A DNA stretch of 64,000 nucleotides from the NCBI GenBank assembly GCA_041740975.1, contig JBGSKV010000127.1, forward strand, positions 5,254-69,253, read 5' to 3'. The first letter of the stretch is position 1. Each line of letters opens with the position of its first letter. Shown one piece after another: positions 18,291 to 26,734 of this stretch. Both the position numbers and the translations under genes were made by a program. Below the pieces are notes generated by a model. The model worked only from the letters and a program-made list of their open reading frames with translations, made no database searches and was not told the DNA's origin. Source of the stretch: JBGSKV01 sp041740975. GTDB taxonomy: Bacteria > Bdellovibrionota_B > Oligoflexia > Oligoflexales > JALZUQ01.

Positions 18291-18318
18291 TTGGACTTTG
18301 GCCTAATTGCCTTATAAT
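18291..18318 (+). promoter_or_regulatory. Sigma70-type promoter for the aminotransferase gene
   Basis: TTGGAC at 18291-18296 and a perfect TATAAT at 18313-18318 are separated by 16 bases. The start codon at 18358 is 40 bases downstream. GGTGGAG before ATG 18358 supplies the ribosome-binding site. Confidence 0.65.
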
Positions 18319-18357
18319 GATTGATGTAATTCACATTTTGGCCAGATTAGGTGGAGT

Positions 18358-19839
18358 ATGCAATCACAAGATAAATTGGAATATATTCGTGGACGTGTCG
18401 GTGCAAGACAGACGACAGGCCTAACGAATGAGGTCCTATCCGAATTTTTGAAGTCAGACAAAAGTCTAACGATGGCCATCGATCTTGGTTATTCGCAGTT
18501 TCAAGAGCTTGAAAAGAATTATGCCTCGGATTTGAAGCAATCGGAACGGGTGCTGATAGAAAATCTCCAAGAAGGCTACATCAATTTTTATCCGAAAGAT
18601 CAAACGAATCCCTACGTCACGCTTGCGGCCAAAGGTCCTTGGATCGTGACCACGCACGGATCTGTTTTGCACGATTCTGGTGGGTATGGCATGTTGGGTC
18701 TGGGTCACAGTCCCGATTTTATTTTGCAAACTATGGCGAAGCCACACGTGATGGCCAACGTGATGACTGCAAACTTTAGCCAGAAGAAATTATACGAACT
18801 TCTTCGAAAAGAAATTGGTCACAACCGAAAAGACAGACCATTTGCCAAGTTTATATGTGTCAATAGTGGATCTGAATCCGTAACGGTCGCGACTCGGATT
18901 TCCGATATTCACGCAAAAAAAATGACCGATCCATCGGGTCCGCATGCCGGCAAAAAAATAATGTTTCTGGTCATGAAAGGTGGCTTTCATGGTCGCACCG
19001 AGCGACCTGCACAGGCATCGGATTCTTCGCAAAAAAACTATCAGGTTTTGGCTAGCTTTCGTGACCACAAGCATGCTCATGCCATTGCCCCTAATGATAT
19101 TGGTGAGCTTAAAAAGGCTTATGAATGGGCAGCGACTGAAAATGTTTATTTCGAAATGGCGTTTGTCGAACCAGTGATGGGTGAAGGCAATCCAGGTATG
19201 GCGATGACCCGAGCCTACTATGACGAATTGCGTAAAATTACAAAGAGTAACGATACATTGCTTCTCGTCGACTCTATACAAGCGGGTTTGCGCGCGACCG
19301 GTCATTTGAGTATCTGTGACTATCCTGGCTTTGAAACCTGCACACCCCCGGATATGGAAACTTATTCAAAAGCGATCAATGCAGGTCAGTTCCCGTTGTC
19401 CATTGTCGCTGTCACACAATCGTCGGCTGATATGTATGTTCGGGGTGTTTACGGCAATACGATGACGACCAACCCTAGGGCACTGGAAGTTGCGTGTGCT
19501 GTTCTCAATTCGATTACTCCGGAGATGAGAAGAAACATTGTCGAGCGCGGCCATGAGTTTGTCGACAAATTGAGTGCTCTCAAAAAAGAGTTTCCAGAAT
19601 ATGTGGTTGGAGTTCAGGGCACAGGCCTATTGTGTTCAATCGAGCTCAACAGCAAAACTCATAAGGTCATTGGCCATGATCAAGTTGAAGAATACATGCG
19701 TAAGCGTGGAATCGGCGTGATTCATGGGGGGCAAAACGCTTTGCGCCTGACTCCGCATTTTCAAATTACTTCGCGAGAAGTCGATCTGGTTATAGACGCC
19801 ATTCGCGATGCCTTAAAAAATGGCCCTCGTTGTAACTAA
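18358..19839 (+). CDS. Class III pyridoxal-phosphate aminotransferase
   Basis: The product is 493 residues. Class III features: SGSESVTVATRIS (phosphate-binding region), GGFHGRTERPAQAS, VEPVMGEGNPG, LLLVDSIQAGLRATG (the PLP-ring aspartate, in a place where DEVQTG is more usual) and YSKAINAGQFPLS with the Schiff-base lysine. The C-terminal GTGLLCSIELN and LRLTPHFQIT also fit. The usual DEVQ has become DSIQ, and the active-site lysine region is atypical, so the substrate differs from ornithine or acetylornithine enzymes. An omega-amino acid or lysine-type transaminase is possible. It has its own promoter and no close operon partner. It acts in the cytosol. Confidence 0.88.
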   Translation: MQSQDKLEYIRGRVGARQTTGLTNEVLSEFLKSDKSLTMAIDLGYSQFQELEKNYASDLKQSERVLIENLQEGYINFYPKDQTNPYVTLAAKGPWIVTTHGSVLHDSGGYGMLGLGHSPDFILQTMAKPHVMANVMTANFSQKKLYELLRKEIGHNRKDRPFAKFICVNSGSESVTVATRISDIHAKKMTDPSGPHAGKKIMFLVMKGGFHGRTERPAQASDSSQKNYQVLASFRDHKHAHAIAPNDIGELKKAYEWAATENVYFEMAFVEPVMGEGNPGMAMTRAYYDELRKITKSNDTLLLVDSIQAGLRATGHLSICDYPGFETCTPPDMETYSKAINAGQFPLSIVAVTQSSADMYVRGVYGNTMTTNPRALEVACAVLNSITPEMRRNIVERGHEFVDKLSALKKEFPEYVVGVQGTGLLCSIELNSKTHKVIGHDQVEEYMRKRGIGVIHGGQNALRLTPHFQITSREVDLVIDAIRDALKNGPRCN

Positions 19840-19990
19840 AAAATTTTGATTTTGTCGGAAATCCCACATGCCGCTTGCCGTTCAAGGGGTGGGCGGTATC
19901 TATGCAAAGTAGCTCCTAAGGTCTTGGTACGCTTAGCACCAAACTTATGCCACAATATCCCTTACCTAATTTATCCTTTGGAGGTTTCAG

Positions 19991-20575
19991 ATGAATCGTT
20001 TGGTCATTGGCGTTCTCGCTCTTATGTTGTCTTCGGTTTCTTTTGGTGTGGATGTTGACCTTGCGGCGAGCAAAGTCAAATGGATGGGCTCAAAGGCAGT
20101 TGGCAGCCACAACGGCACTGTTGCTTTGAAATCTGGGACTGTTTCATTTGACAAAGCTAATACACTTAATGGCGGAACATTCGTTATCGACATGAATGCC
20201 ATTGTGAATGAAGATCTCACAGATGCATCGTACAATAAAAAATTAGTTGACCACCTTAAAAGTGCCGACTTTTTTGACGTGGCCAAATACCCAACTGCAA
20301 CTTTTACTATTAAGTCTGTAAAAAAAGGCAAAGCTTCTAATTCTTGGGATGTAACAGGCGATATGAAGATTAAGGATGTAACCAAAACGATTACAATCCC
20401 CGTTACTGTCACAAACGCTGGCAAAGCTAAGCTTGCGGTAGCAAAGTTCGATATCGATAGAACGCATTGGAACGTCAAATATAATTCGGCCAAGTTTTTT
20501 GATATTAAGAAACTCAAGGATAAAATTATCAACGACAAGATCACTTTAGAACTGTCAGTTAAAACCAAAGCTTAA
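19991..20575 (+). CDS. YceI family periplasmic lipid-binding protein
   Basis: The product is 194 residues, including a signal peptide ending near SSVSFG. The YceI beta-barrel hallmarks are visible: a repeated V-x-W start (ASKVKWMGSKAVG), SHNGTVALKSGTVSF, HLKSADFFDVAKYPTATFTIKSV, and the closing FDIDRTHWNVKYNS with FFDIKKLKDKIINDKITLELSV. Proteins of this fold bind isoprenoid or other lipids in the periplasm. TTTGGAGGT gives a strong ribosome-binding site before ATG 19991. The gene converges on the lipoprotein gene at 20572 with a four-base overlap. Confidence 0.93.
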   Translation: MNRLVIGVLALMLSSVSFGVDVDLAASKVKWMGSKAVGSHNGTVALKSGTVSFDKANTLNGGTFVIDMNAIVNEDLTDASYNKKLVDHLKSADFFDVAKYPTATFTIKSVKKGKASNSWDVTGDMKIKDVTKTITIPVTVTNAGKAKLAVAKFDIDRTHWNVKYNSAKFFDIKKLKDKIINDKITLELSVKTKA

Positions 20576-20916
20576 TTTTTATCTGATGGATTCTCGTAGA
20601 AAACATAGCTGGTAGAAAAATCGCTGATTTCAAAATATGTTTTCTTTTCGTTTGGGCCTTGGCTGTAATCAAAATCGGTGTCCATGACACCATAACCAAA
20701 TCGGTACGGTCGGATTTCTTTGTCGGTCGTACCGGTCGCGGTACTCAGCTTGTCGATATGTATAAATCGATACATGACTTTTCCTTCATCAATCACATCT
20801 AAAACCCCATTTGTACCCGTCCAATTTTGAACGCCCCGGAAAAATTTATTCTGAGTTTCTTGGGTGCAGCCGACCAAACCCAGGGTTAAAAAAGCGGTCA
20901 TAACTAGGATTTTCAT
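20572..20916 (-). CDS. Small predicted lipoprotein with Shine-Dalgarno inside an upstream terminator
   Basis: The product is 114 residues. MKILVMTAFLTLGLVGC is a complete lipoprotein signal with lipobox LVGC. The mature part is about 98 residues with no known domain. The only ribosome-binding site is the GGAGGT at about 20938-20943. This is the 3' strand of the terminator hairpin of the upstream bactofilin gene, and the hairpin ends 5 bases from ATG 20916. The hairpin would hide the site, so expression may need translating ribosomes, unfolding or a start within the hairpin. The gene converges on yceI and overlaps it by four bases. Confidence 0.78.
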   Translation of the reverse strand: MKILVMTAFLTLGLVGCTQETQNKFFRGVQNWTGTNGVLDVIDEGKVMYRFIHIDKLSTATGTTDKEIRPYRFGYGVMDTDFDYSQGPNEKKTYFEISDFSTSYVFYENPSDKN

Positions 20917-20920
20917 AAAA

Positions 20921-20946
20921 AAAACCTCCTGTTGAAAGGAGGTTTT
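20921..20946 (-). terminator. Terminator hairpin that also contains the next gene's Shine-Dalgarno
   Basis: On the minus strand the stem AAAACCTCC/GGAGGTTTT has an 8-base loop and is followed by T. It lies 42 bases after the bactofilin stop at 20988. The same GGAGGT is the ribosome-binding site of the lipoprotein starting at 20916. Confidence 0.78.
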
Positions 20947-20987
20947 ATCAAATAAACGGCAATGTTGTCAGTTAATCCTGCAGGTAC

Positions 20988-21416
20988 TTAAGATACTTTA
21001 GAAACATCGTCTCCATGGTTCAAGACGAGCGATGCGCGCTTATCTTGTCCCGTCATGATCGTTGTTCCATTGAACTGTGCGCCTTCTGCAATGACTAAGG
21101 ATGGTGAAGAGATCTCACCAGTAAAGTAACAGTTAGGTGCTAAAGCTACGCGACCACTTGACGTCACAGAGCCTTCGACTTTGCCATGAATGACAACTTC
21201 TTCTGCTTTGATGGTACCGTTCACGACAGCAGACTCTTCGATTACGAGTAAGCCTTCCGAAACAATTTCGCCTTCGATCTCTCCGGCGATACGGCTTGAA
21301 CCGCGACAATGCAACTTTCCGCTAAAATGGCAGCCGCTAGTGATTATGGTGACAGCACCGTGATGTGGATTTTTCTTATCAGCTTTGATGACAGCAGTTT
21401 TCTTATCGCCAAACAA
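20988..21416 (-). CDS. Bactofilin family cytoskeletal protein
   Basis: The product is 142 residues, starting with TTG 21416 preceded by GGGAGG. The centre is a right-handed beta-helix of hydrophobic-glycine repeats (SSRIAGEIEGEIVSEG, ESAVVNGTIKAEEVVIHGKV, SGRVALAPNCYFTGEI). This is the DUF583/bactofilin core that polymerises into membrane-bound filaments and places cell-wall enzymes. The flanking tails are short and basic or acidic. It lies downstream of the rplM-rpsI genes on the same strand but separated by 154 bases, and it has its own terminator. A role in cell shape fits the many peptidoglycan enzymes in this window. Confidence 0.9.
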   Translation of the reverse strand: MFGDKKTAVIKADKKNPHHGAVTIITSGCHFSGKLHCRGSSRIAGEIEGEIVSEGLLVIEESAVVNGTIKAEEVVIHGKVEGSVTSSGRVALAPNCYFTGEISSPSLVIAEGAQFNGTTIMTGQDKRASLVLNHGDDVSKVS

Positions 21417-21570
21417 AACGCACCTCCCTATACCATCTGGATCTTTCCTATTAGATTACAATGATCTAGATGAAAAAGCACTAGAAGCAACTCAATTTTT
21501 ATGAAATAGAGGCCACCACCCGGTGTATGCGTTCCCAGGCGTGTTTGAGGCAACTGAAATCGCCAAAAGA

Positions 21571-21963
21571 TTAACGTTTTGAGAACTGGTATCTCGCGCG
21601 TGCGCCTTTTTGACCATAAAGCTTACGCTCTTTTTTACGGGCGTCGCGAGTGATCAGGCCTTTTGCTTTGAGAATTTTACGATTCTCAAGGTTTTCGGCT
21701 GCGAGCAGTTTTGAAATCGCGTGACGAATGGCACCAGCTTGGCCTTGGAGGCCGCCACCGATAACGTTTACACGGATATCGTATTTGCCAACGTTGTTTG
21801 TCAGCTCAAGAGGCTGACGAACAATCATTTTAGAGGTTTCGCGAAGGTAGTATTCGTCAAGAGTGCGGTTGTTCACTGTGATATCGCCTTTGCCTGGAGT
21901 GACCCAAATACGTGCGATTGCCGTTTTTCTTTTACCAACAGTGTGCTGAGCTTTCGTAGCCAT
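21571..21963 (-). CDS. rpsI: 30S ribosomal protein S9
   Basis: The product is 130 residues, the normal length. Features are the start TVGKRKTAIARIWVTPGKG, GGGLQGQAGAIRHAISKLL and the basic C-terminus ending ARYQFSKR, which reaches the P-site tRNA. The order rplM then rpsI on the minus strand, 28 bases apart, is the conserved bacterial arrangement. Confidence 0.98.
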   Translation of the reverse strand: MATKAQHTVGKRKTAIARIWVTPGKGDITVNNRTLDEYYLRETSKMIVRQPLELTNNVGKYDIRVNVIGGGLQGQAGAIRHAISKLLAAENLENRKILKAKGLITRDARKKERKLYGQKGARARYQFSKR

Positions 21964-21991
21964 TTATAAGTTCCTACCTTTTGCTTATGCT

Positions 21992-22465
21992 TTAATTAGA
22001 TTTTGCGCTTGTCTTGTTTACCGAGCTCGCTAGGGTTCTTGCCGGAGCAGCTTCGGGAGCCTGGGCTTTTTGTTCATGTTCGGCACCCACATAGATGCGT
22101 AAATTTTTCATAATTTTACGTCCGAGCTTATTCTTTGGAATCATGCCGCGAACAGCAGTTTGAATAATACGCTCAGGATGTTTGTCTTTTAATTGTTGAG
22201 CGCTGATCGTCTTGATTCCGCCCATATAACCAGTGTGATGGTAGTAGCTTTTATCTTTCCACTTGTTGCCAGTCATATGCACTTTTTCTGCATTGACGAC
22301 AATGACGTTGTCACCGCAATCTAGATGCGGAGTAAAAGATGGTTTGTGTTTGCCTCTTAACAAGTAAGCGATCTGTGATGCGATGCGTCCGACAGGTTGT
22401 TCAGCAGCGTCAATGAGCAGCCACTTTTTCTTGATTTCGGCAGGTTTAATGTTCGTCGTTTTCAT
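21992..22465 (-). CDS. rplM: 50S ribosomal protein L13
   Basis: The product is 157 residues, about 10-15 longer than usual because of an Ala/Pro-rich C-terminal tail (KAQAPEAAPARTLASSVNK). The core is typical: KKWLLIDAAEQPVGRIAS, LLRGKHKPSFTPHLDCGD, YYHHTGYMGG and AVRGMIPKNKLGRKIMKNLRI. It is cotranscribed with rpsI. A hairpin at 22487-22523 sits in its leader and may be regulatory. Confidence 0.97.
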   Translation of the reverse strand: MKTTNIKPAEIKKKWLLIDAAEQPVGRIASQIAYLLRGKHKPSFTPHLDCGDNVIVVNAEKVHMTGNKWKDKSYYHHTGYMGGIKTISAQQLKDKHPERIIQTAVRGMIPKNKLGRKIMKNLRIYVGAEHEQKAQAPEAAPARTLASSVNKTSAKSN

Positions 22466-22486
22466 GAATTTTTCTCTATTTTAACA

Positions 22487-22523
22487 GTGCGTTTTTATCC
22501 TAAGCTCTGCAATATAAACGCAC
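22487..22523 (-). promoter_or_regulatory. Leader hairpin upstream of rplM
   Basis: A 12-base-pair stem with one mismatch (GTGCGTTTTTAT on the plus strand against ATATAAACGCAC) encloses a 13-base loop. It ends 21 bases before ATG 22465. It could be an autoregulatory ribosomal-protein leader, but the sequence match to a known leader was not checked. Confidence 0.4.
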
Positions 22524-22604
22524 CATAATCAATGGTCAACCGCTAGTTCCCTATGCGACCAGAAGTAGCAGTCTAGATAAAAAGTCTGTTATTTCAACAA
22601 GATA

Positions 22605-23978
22605 CTAAAACGATAGACTGCCAGGTGTTCGTGGAAAAGGAATAACATCGCGAATATTGCCCATTCCAGTCAGGTATTGCACAAGCCGCTCGAGTCCTAA
22701 GCCAAATCCCGAATGCGGAGTCGAGCCAAATCTTCTCAAGTCCAAATACCAATCAAGCGTCTCCGTTGCGAGGCCCAGTTCATTCATGCGAGCCAAAATA
22801 ATCTCAAGTTGGTCCTCGCGTTGAGAGCCGCCGATGATCTCACCGACCTTCGGAACGAGCACGTCCATGGCAGCGACCGTTTTATCGTCGCTATTCACTT
22901 TCATATAGAATGGTTTAATCGTCTTTGGATAATCGGTCACGATAGTCGGACACTTGAAAACGGTATCCGTTAAATATCGCTCATGCTCCGATTGCAGGTC
23001 GATCCCCCATTTCACTTCATAATCAAACTTTTGACCAGATTTTTGAAGTTGATCCACTGCATCAGTATAAGTGATGTGTTGAAATTTTTGGGAAAACAAT
23101 CGATGTAATTCTTCTTGATTGATAACCTTGTACTGGTTCTCTAGAAATGCAAATTCGTGCGGGCATTTATCAAGGGCCTGCTTTCCAACATATTTGAAAA
23201 AGTCTTCGGCCAAAGCCATGTTGTCCTTCAAATCATTAAAGGCAACTTCCGGCTCGACCATCCAAAACTCAGCAAGATGGCGGCTTGTATTCGAATTTTC
23301 AGCGCGAAAGGTGGGGCCGAACGTGTAAATTTCCCCGTGCGACATCGCAAAAATTTCACCTTGCAACTGTCCCGATACCGTAAGGTAAGCCGGCTTGCCA
23401 AAAAAATCTTCATTGGCATTCTTAATGGCGTTTTTGCCGTATGGGCTGTGATTGGTAATATGAAATAACTCGCCTGCGCCCTCACAATCATTGCCGGTGA
23501 TAATGGGTGTATGAACCCAAATGAAACCACGTTCCTGAAAAAAATGATGTATGGCGGCGGCGACGGCGTTGCGAATGCGAAAAATTGCGCCAAGGGTGTT
23601 GGTGCGACTACGAAACTGACTAATGTCTCGCAGATATTCGAGGGTATGTCCTTTCTTCTGCAGAGGATAAGTCTCATCGGACTTACCGAAAATTTCGAGA
23701 TTCTTCGTGTGGATTTCCCACGATTGCTCTTTGCCTTGCGAAGCCTTGAGCTTGCCCTCTATTTTGACCGAAGCCCCGGTCAGTATATTGTCGAGTTTGG
23801 CAAATGCGGGTGTGTCGGCATCGACTACGCATTGGATGTCAAGCTGAGAGGAGCCGTCGTTAACAACGACAAAAGCAAAATTTTTTGAAACTCGTTTTGT
23901 TCTTACCCAGCCGCAAACACAAACATCTTGTTCGGCGACGCCTTTTTCAAGAATAGTTTTAACCTTGGTACGTAGCAA
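22605..23978 (-). CDS. asnS: Asparagine--tRNA ligase
   Basis: The product is 457 residues. The start is TTG 23978 with GGAAG upstream. The N-terminal OB-fold anticodon domain includes CGWVRTKRVSKNFAFVVVNDG. Class II synthetase motifs follow: FRIRNAVAAAIHHFFQERGFIWVHTPI (motif 1 region), FGPTFRAENSNTSRHLAEFWMVEPE (motif 2) and GFGLGLERLVQYLTGMGNIRDVIPFPR (motif 3). Residues after the motif 2 arginine fit AsnRS rather than AspRS. It charges tRNA-Asn in the cytosol. Confidence 0.97.
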   Translation of the reverse strand: MLRTKVKTILEKGVAEQDVCVCGWVRTKRVSKNFAFVVVNDGSSQLDIQCVVDADTPAFAKLDNILTGASVKIEGKLKASQGKEQSWEIHTKNLEIFGKSDETYPLQKKGHTLEYLRDISQFRSRTNTLGAIFRIRNAVAAAIHHFFQERGFIWVHTPIITGNDCEGAGELFHITNHSPYGKNAIKNANEDFFGKPAYLTVSGQLQGEIFAMSHGEIYTFGPTFRAENSNTSRHLAEFWMVEPEVAFNDLKDNMALAEDFFKYVGKQALDKCPHEFAFLENQYKVINQEELHRLFSQKFQHITYTDAVDQLQKSGQKFDYEVKWGIDLQSEHERYLTDTVFKCPTIVTDYPKTIKPFYMKVNSDDKTVAAMDVLVPKVGEIIGGSQREDQLEIILARMNELGLATETLDWYLDLRRFGSTPHSGFGLGLERLVQYLTGMGNIRDVIPFPRTPGSLSF

Positions 23979-24080
23979 AATGAACTTCCTCCAAAAATTC
24001 CTAGACCTCTTCGGGTTGTGAGTTTATCCTTATACCTGTGGAAAAATAAAGCAAATTCGTTGCTGTGAGGGGCTTTAAAT

Positions 24081-24869
24081 ATGATCGTCGTAGCACATCG
24101 GGGCGCCAATCGAGAGGCTCAAGAAAATAGCTTTGCTGCGTTCGAGCGGGCAATCGAAGTAGGAGCCCAGCGCATCGAACTTGATGTCGTTATTTCGAAG
24201 GATGGGCATGGGGTTATTGTTCACGAGAACAGTTTACTTCGTGTGACAGGAGTTGATAAAAAAGTTTCTGACCTCACGCGCAACGATATTCAAAAGATAA
24301 AGCTCACTTGTGGCGAACCCGTTCCTTTTCTTGATGAAGTCCTGGATAGATTGCTACCCCGCATTGACCTCAATGTGGAGTTGAAATCCAGAGATAACGA
24401 ATCGATTCGAAATTCTGTAGATATGATGTTGAACCATTCCTTGCGAGACAAAATTATAGTATCCAGTTTTTATGCAAGCCCTTTGATGTGGATCTCACAG
24501 CGAAAACCAAGTCTCAAATTAGCTTGTTTATGGGGGTGTTTCGATTATCTGGATATTCCGAATTCATGGGCGAATCTTCCACCCCAAGTCATGATGGAGC
24601 GATGTGAAGCTCAGATCTTTCATCCCTATGGCCCAAGGGTAGACGAGCATTTGATGGATGTCGCGCGGCACTACGGGTGGACTGTAGTGCCATGGTACGG
24701 AGTGCATGACGCTGAGGAACAATGTCCAGAACGTGAATGGGAAAACCTGGTTTCATTAGGAGTGGATGGGTTGTGTACAAACTTCCCACGCGAACTTGTC
24801 ACTTGGCTTGAAGAAATGAAACAATCACAGGCCGTAGTAAATTATCGCTCCAACCGCTTAAGTTCATAA
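24081..24869 (+). CDS. Glycerophosphodiester phosphodiesterase
   Basis: The product is 262 residues, typical of cytosolic UgpQ-like enzymes, with no signal peptide. The catalytic region is clear: MIVVAHRGANREAQENSFAAF gives the HR-GAN motif and the later ENS. It is followed by IELDVVISKDGHGVIVHEN with the paired acidic metal ligands and the second histidine. DLNVELKS is the usual central motif. GAGGGG precedes ATG 24081. It hydrolyses glycerophosphodiesters from lipid breakdown to glycerol phosphate and an alcohol. Its 3' end overlaps the convergent ribD by 28 bases. Confidence 0.95.
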   Translation: MIVVAHRGANREAQENSFAAFERAIEVGAQRIELDVVISKDGHGVIVHENSLLRVTGVDKKVSDLTRNDIQKIKLTCGEPVPFLDEVLDRLLPRIDLNVELKSRDNESIRNSVDMMLNHSLRDKIIVSSFYASPLMWISQRKPSLKLACLWGCFDYLDIPNSWANLPPQVMMERCEAQIFHPYGPRVDEHLMDVARHYGWTVVPWYGVHDAEEQCPEREWENLVSLGVDGLCTNFPRELVTWLEEMKQSQAVVNYRSNRLSS

Positions 24870-26023
24870 ATATTCAAAGTATTGTCATTGAGAGTTAACA
24901 AACTGGATGCTTCACCTAGTGTTGGTGGAGTCTGACATTTTTCATACCAAAATCTTTTGTTTTGACCGTCCATAGGCTCATGAGTTTGAAAATGATAGAT
25001 TCGATTGACTAATTGGGAATCTAAGAATCCTGCATAGGCATGCGCACCACCTTCGATAAACAGGCTTTTCACTTGTCGTTGCCAAAGCTCATCAAGTAAA
25101 CCTCTCATATCGAGGCCTTTATGACTGGTAAATGGCAGGGCTATTGGTTCAATGGGCAACTTGGCAAAAATTTTGTCGACCTTAGGACCGAGGTCGTCTT
25201 GGATAGCCCAAAAGATACGACGCTGTGGACTTTGAAATATATTCAATGATGCTCCTGGAAAGGCGCGCACTAATTCTGCTTGAGGATCGATAACCACTAC
25301 AGGTTTCAGTGGGACTTTCTGGCCAAAAAATCGTGAGTCAAGTAGAGGGTTGTCTTGCACCACCGTGTCGCGCCCAACCACAATTGCATCATAGTAAGCT
25401 CTTAAAAAATGTGAGTATCGTCTCGATCGCTCGTTTGTGATCCAAAGTTTTTTAGAGCTGTTGAGCGCAAAAACTCCCTGGCTATCCGTTGCTACTTTGA
25501 GGCTTACATAAGGTGAATTCTGAGTCGTCGCCCAAAGATAAGAATGTACGAGTTCCTGAGCTTCGCTTACGCATTTTGGGCTGTCCCATTGATCGCAAGT
25601 TAAACCCGCGTTTTGCAATATTTTTCGCCCGGAGCCGGCGACGACTGGATTGGGATCTTCTAATGCATAAAACACTTTCCTAATAGGGAGTTTGGAAAGT
25701 GCTTTGGCACAAGAAGGCTGCTTTCCTTCGTGTGCGCAAGGTTCGAGCGTAACGTAAACAATCAGGTCCTTATAAGTATGGTCCTGCGATAAGTTTTTCC
25801 AGGCATCCGTTTCGGCGTGCAAGTCACCATATTGATGATGATAACCGCCAGCTAAAAACTTATGGTTATTATCAACAATGACACAGCCAACCATAGGATT
25901 AGGCGAGACATATCCTATTCCCTGAAAAGCATAATCAATGGCGAGTCGCATGGCTTCTTTGGAAGTTAAAGCTTTGCCTAAAGCTGGGGTTGTAAAATTC
26001 AAAATGCGGTCGTCGATGTACAT
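24842..26023 (-). CDS. ribD: Bifunctional riboflavin biosynthesis protein RibD
   Basis: The product is 393 residues. The N-terminal deaminase half has GYVSPNPMVGCVIVD, LHAETDAW (the HAE zinc and catalytic site) and LEPCAHEGKQPSCAKAL (the PCxxxGxxPxC zinc ligands). The C-terminal reductase half has YVSLKVATD, WITNERSRRYSHFLRAYYDAIVVGRDTVVQDNP and VKSLFIEGGAHAYAGFLD. It would perform the second and third steps of riboflavin synthesis (deamination, then ribosyl reduction). No other rib gene lies beside it, so it stands outside a rib operon here. It converges on the glycerophosphodiesterase gene. Confidence 0.96.
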   Translation of the reverse strand: MYIDDRILNFTTPALGKALTSKEAMRLAIDYAFQGIGYVSPNPMVGCVIVDNNHKFLAGGYHHQYGDLHAETDAWKNLSQDHTYKDLIVYVTLEPCAHEGKQPSCAKALSKLPIRKVFYALEDPNPVVAGSGRKILQNAGLTCDQWDSPKCVSEAQELVHSYLWATTQNSPYVSLKVATDSQGVFALNSSKKLWITNERSRRYSHFLRAYYDAIVVGRDTVVQDNPLLDSRFFGQKVPLKPVVVIDPQAELVRAFPGASLNIFQSPQRRIFWAIQDDLGPKVDKIFAKLPIEPIALPFTSHKGLDMRGLLDELWQRQVKSLFIEGGAHAYAGFLDSQLVNRIYHFQTHEPMDGQNKRFWYEKCQTPPTLGEASSLLTLNDNTLNIYELKRLER

Positions 26024-26154
26024 ATGCAGGCATTGTTATCATAGGACGTGTCTCGTAGCAATTATAAGCACTCGCTACTAAACGACATATACGGCTGTAG
26101 GTTGATAAATCATGGATTAAGGAGTAACTAAGAACTCAATAGGAGGAATCTTGT

Positions 26155-26625
26155 ATGAAGGTAAATATTGGAATTTCTGAATCAGATAGAAAGCAACTCG
26201 CCAGTGGGTTGGCTGTGTTACTGGCGAATACCTATGGTCTTTATCTCAAAACGCATAACTTTCATTGGAATGTTCGCGGTAAAATGTTTCAGACTTTACA
26301 TTTGATGTTCGAGACGCAGTATAACGAACTCGCTTTGGCGGTTGATTTGATTGCTGAACGAATTCGGGCGCTTGGTCATATTGCTCCAGGTTCCTACAGT
26401 GCTTACGGCGAACTTTCCTCAATCCCAGATGGGAAAGGAACGGAAAGTGCTGAAGAAATGATAAAGCAACTTGTGGAAGGTCAAGAGACTGTGATTCGCA
26501 CGGCTCGCGAAATGTTTGATTTGGTTGGTAAGAGCAATGACGAAGCGACAGCGGACTTACTGACGCAGCGTATTCAGATCCATGAAAAAACAGCTTGGAT
26601 GCTTCGAAGTTTACTCGAAGAATAA
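26155..26625 (+). CDS. dps: Dps family DNA-protecting ferritin-like protein
   Basis: The product is 156 residues, typical of Dps. The di-iron ferroxidase residues are in KTHNFHWNVRG (His) and LMFETQYNELALAVDLIAERIRALG (Asp and Glu). The four-helix layout is evident, and PGSYSAYGELSSI fits the loop before the third helix. AGGAGG gives a very strong ribosome-binding site before ATG 26155. Dps dodecamers oxidise and store iron using hydrogen peroxide and shield DNA in stress or stationary phase. The gene stands alone and ends just before the palindrome at 26634. Confidence 0.95.
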   Translation: MKVNIGISESDRKQLASGLAVLLANTYGLYLKTHNFHWNVRGKMFQTLHLMFETQYNELALAVDLIAERIRALGHIAPGSYSAYGELSSIPDGKGTESAEEMIKQLVEGQETVIRTAREMFDLVGKSNDEATADLLTQRIQIHEKTAWMLRSLLEE

Positions 26626-26633
26626 AGATTTCC

Positions 26634-26729
26634 TATCTGGGGACACCCGACTGATTACGATTTAAAAAAGCCTGTTGAAGTTAATCAATAGGCTTTTTTA
26701 AATCGTAATCAGTCGGGTGTCCCCAGATA
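26634..26729. repeat. 96-bp palindrome with central bidirectional terminator (palindrome 2 of 4)
   Basis: The 45-base arms (26634-26678 and 26685-26729) contain one G-T wobble and a 6-base loop. The outer end reads TATCTGGGGACACCCGACTG. Inside are an A-run, a stem starting GCCTGTTGA and a T-run, so it can terminate in both directions. It lies between convergent dps and the MFS gene. CACCCGAC, CGATTTAAAAAA and the following CCTG are shared with palindrome 1 at 6226-6323. Confidence 0.94.
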
Positions 26730-26734
26730 ACGAA

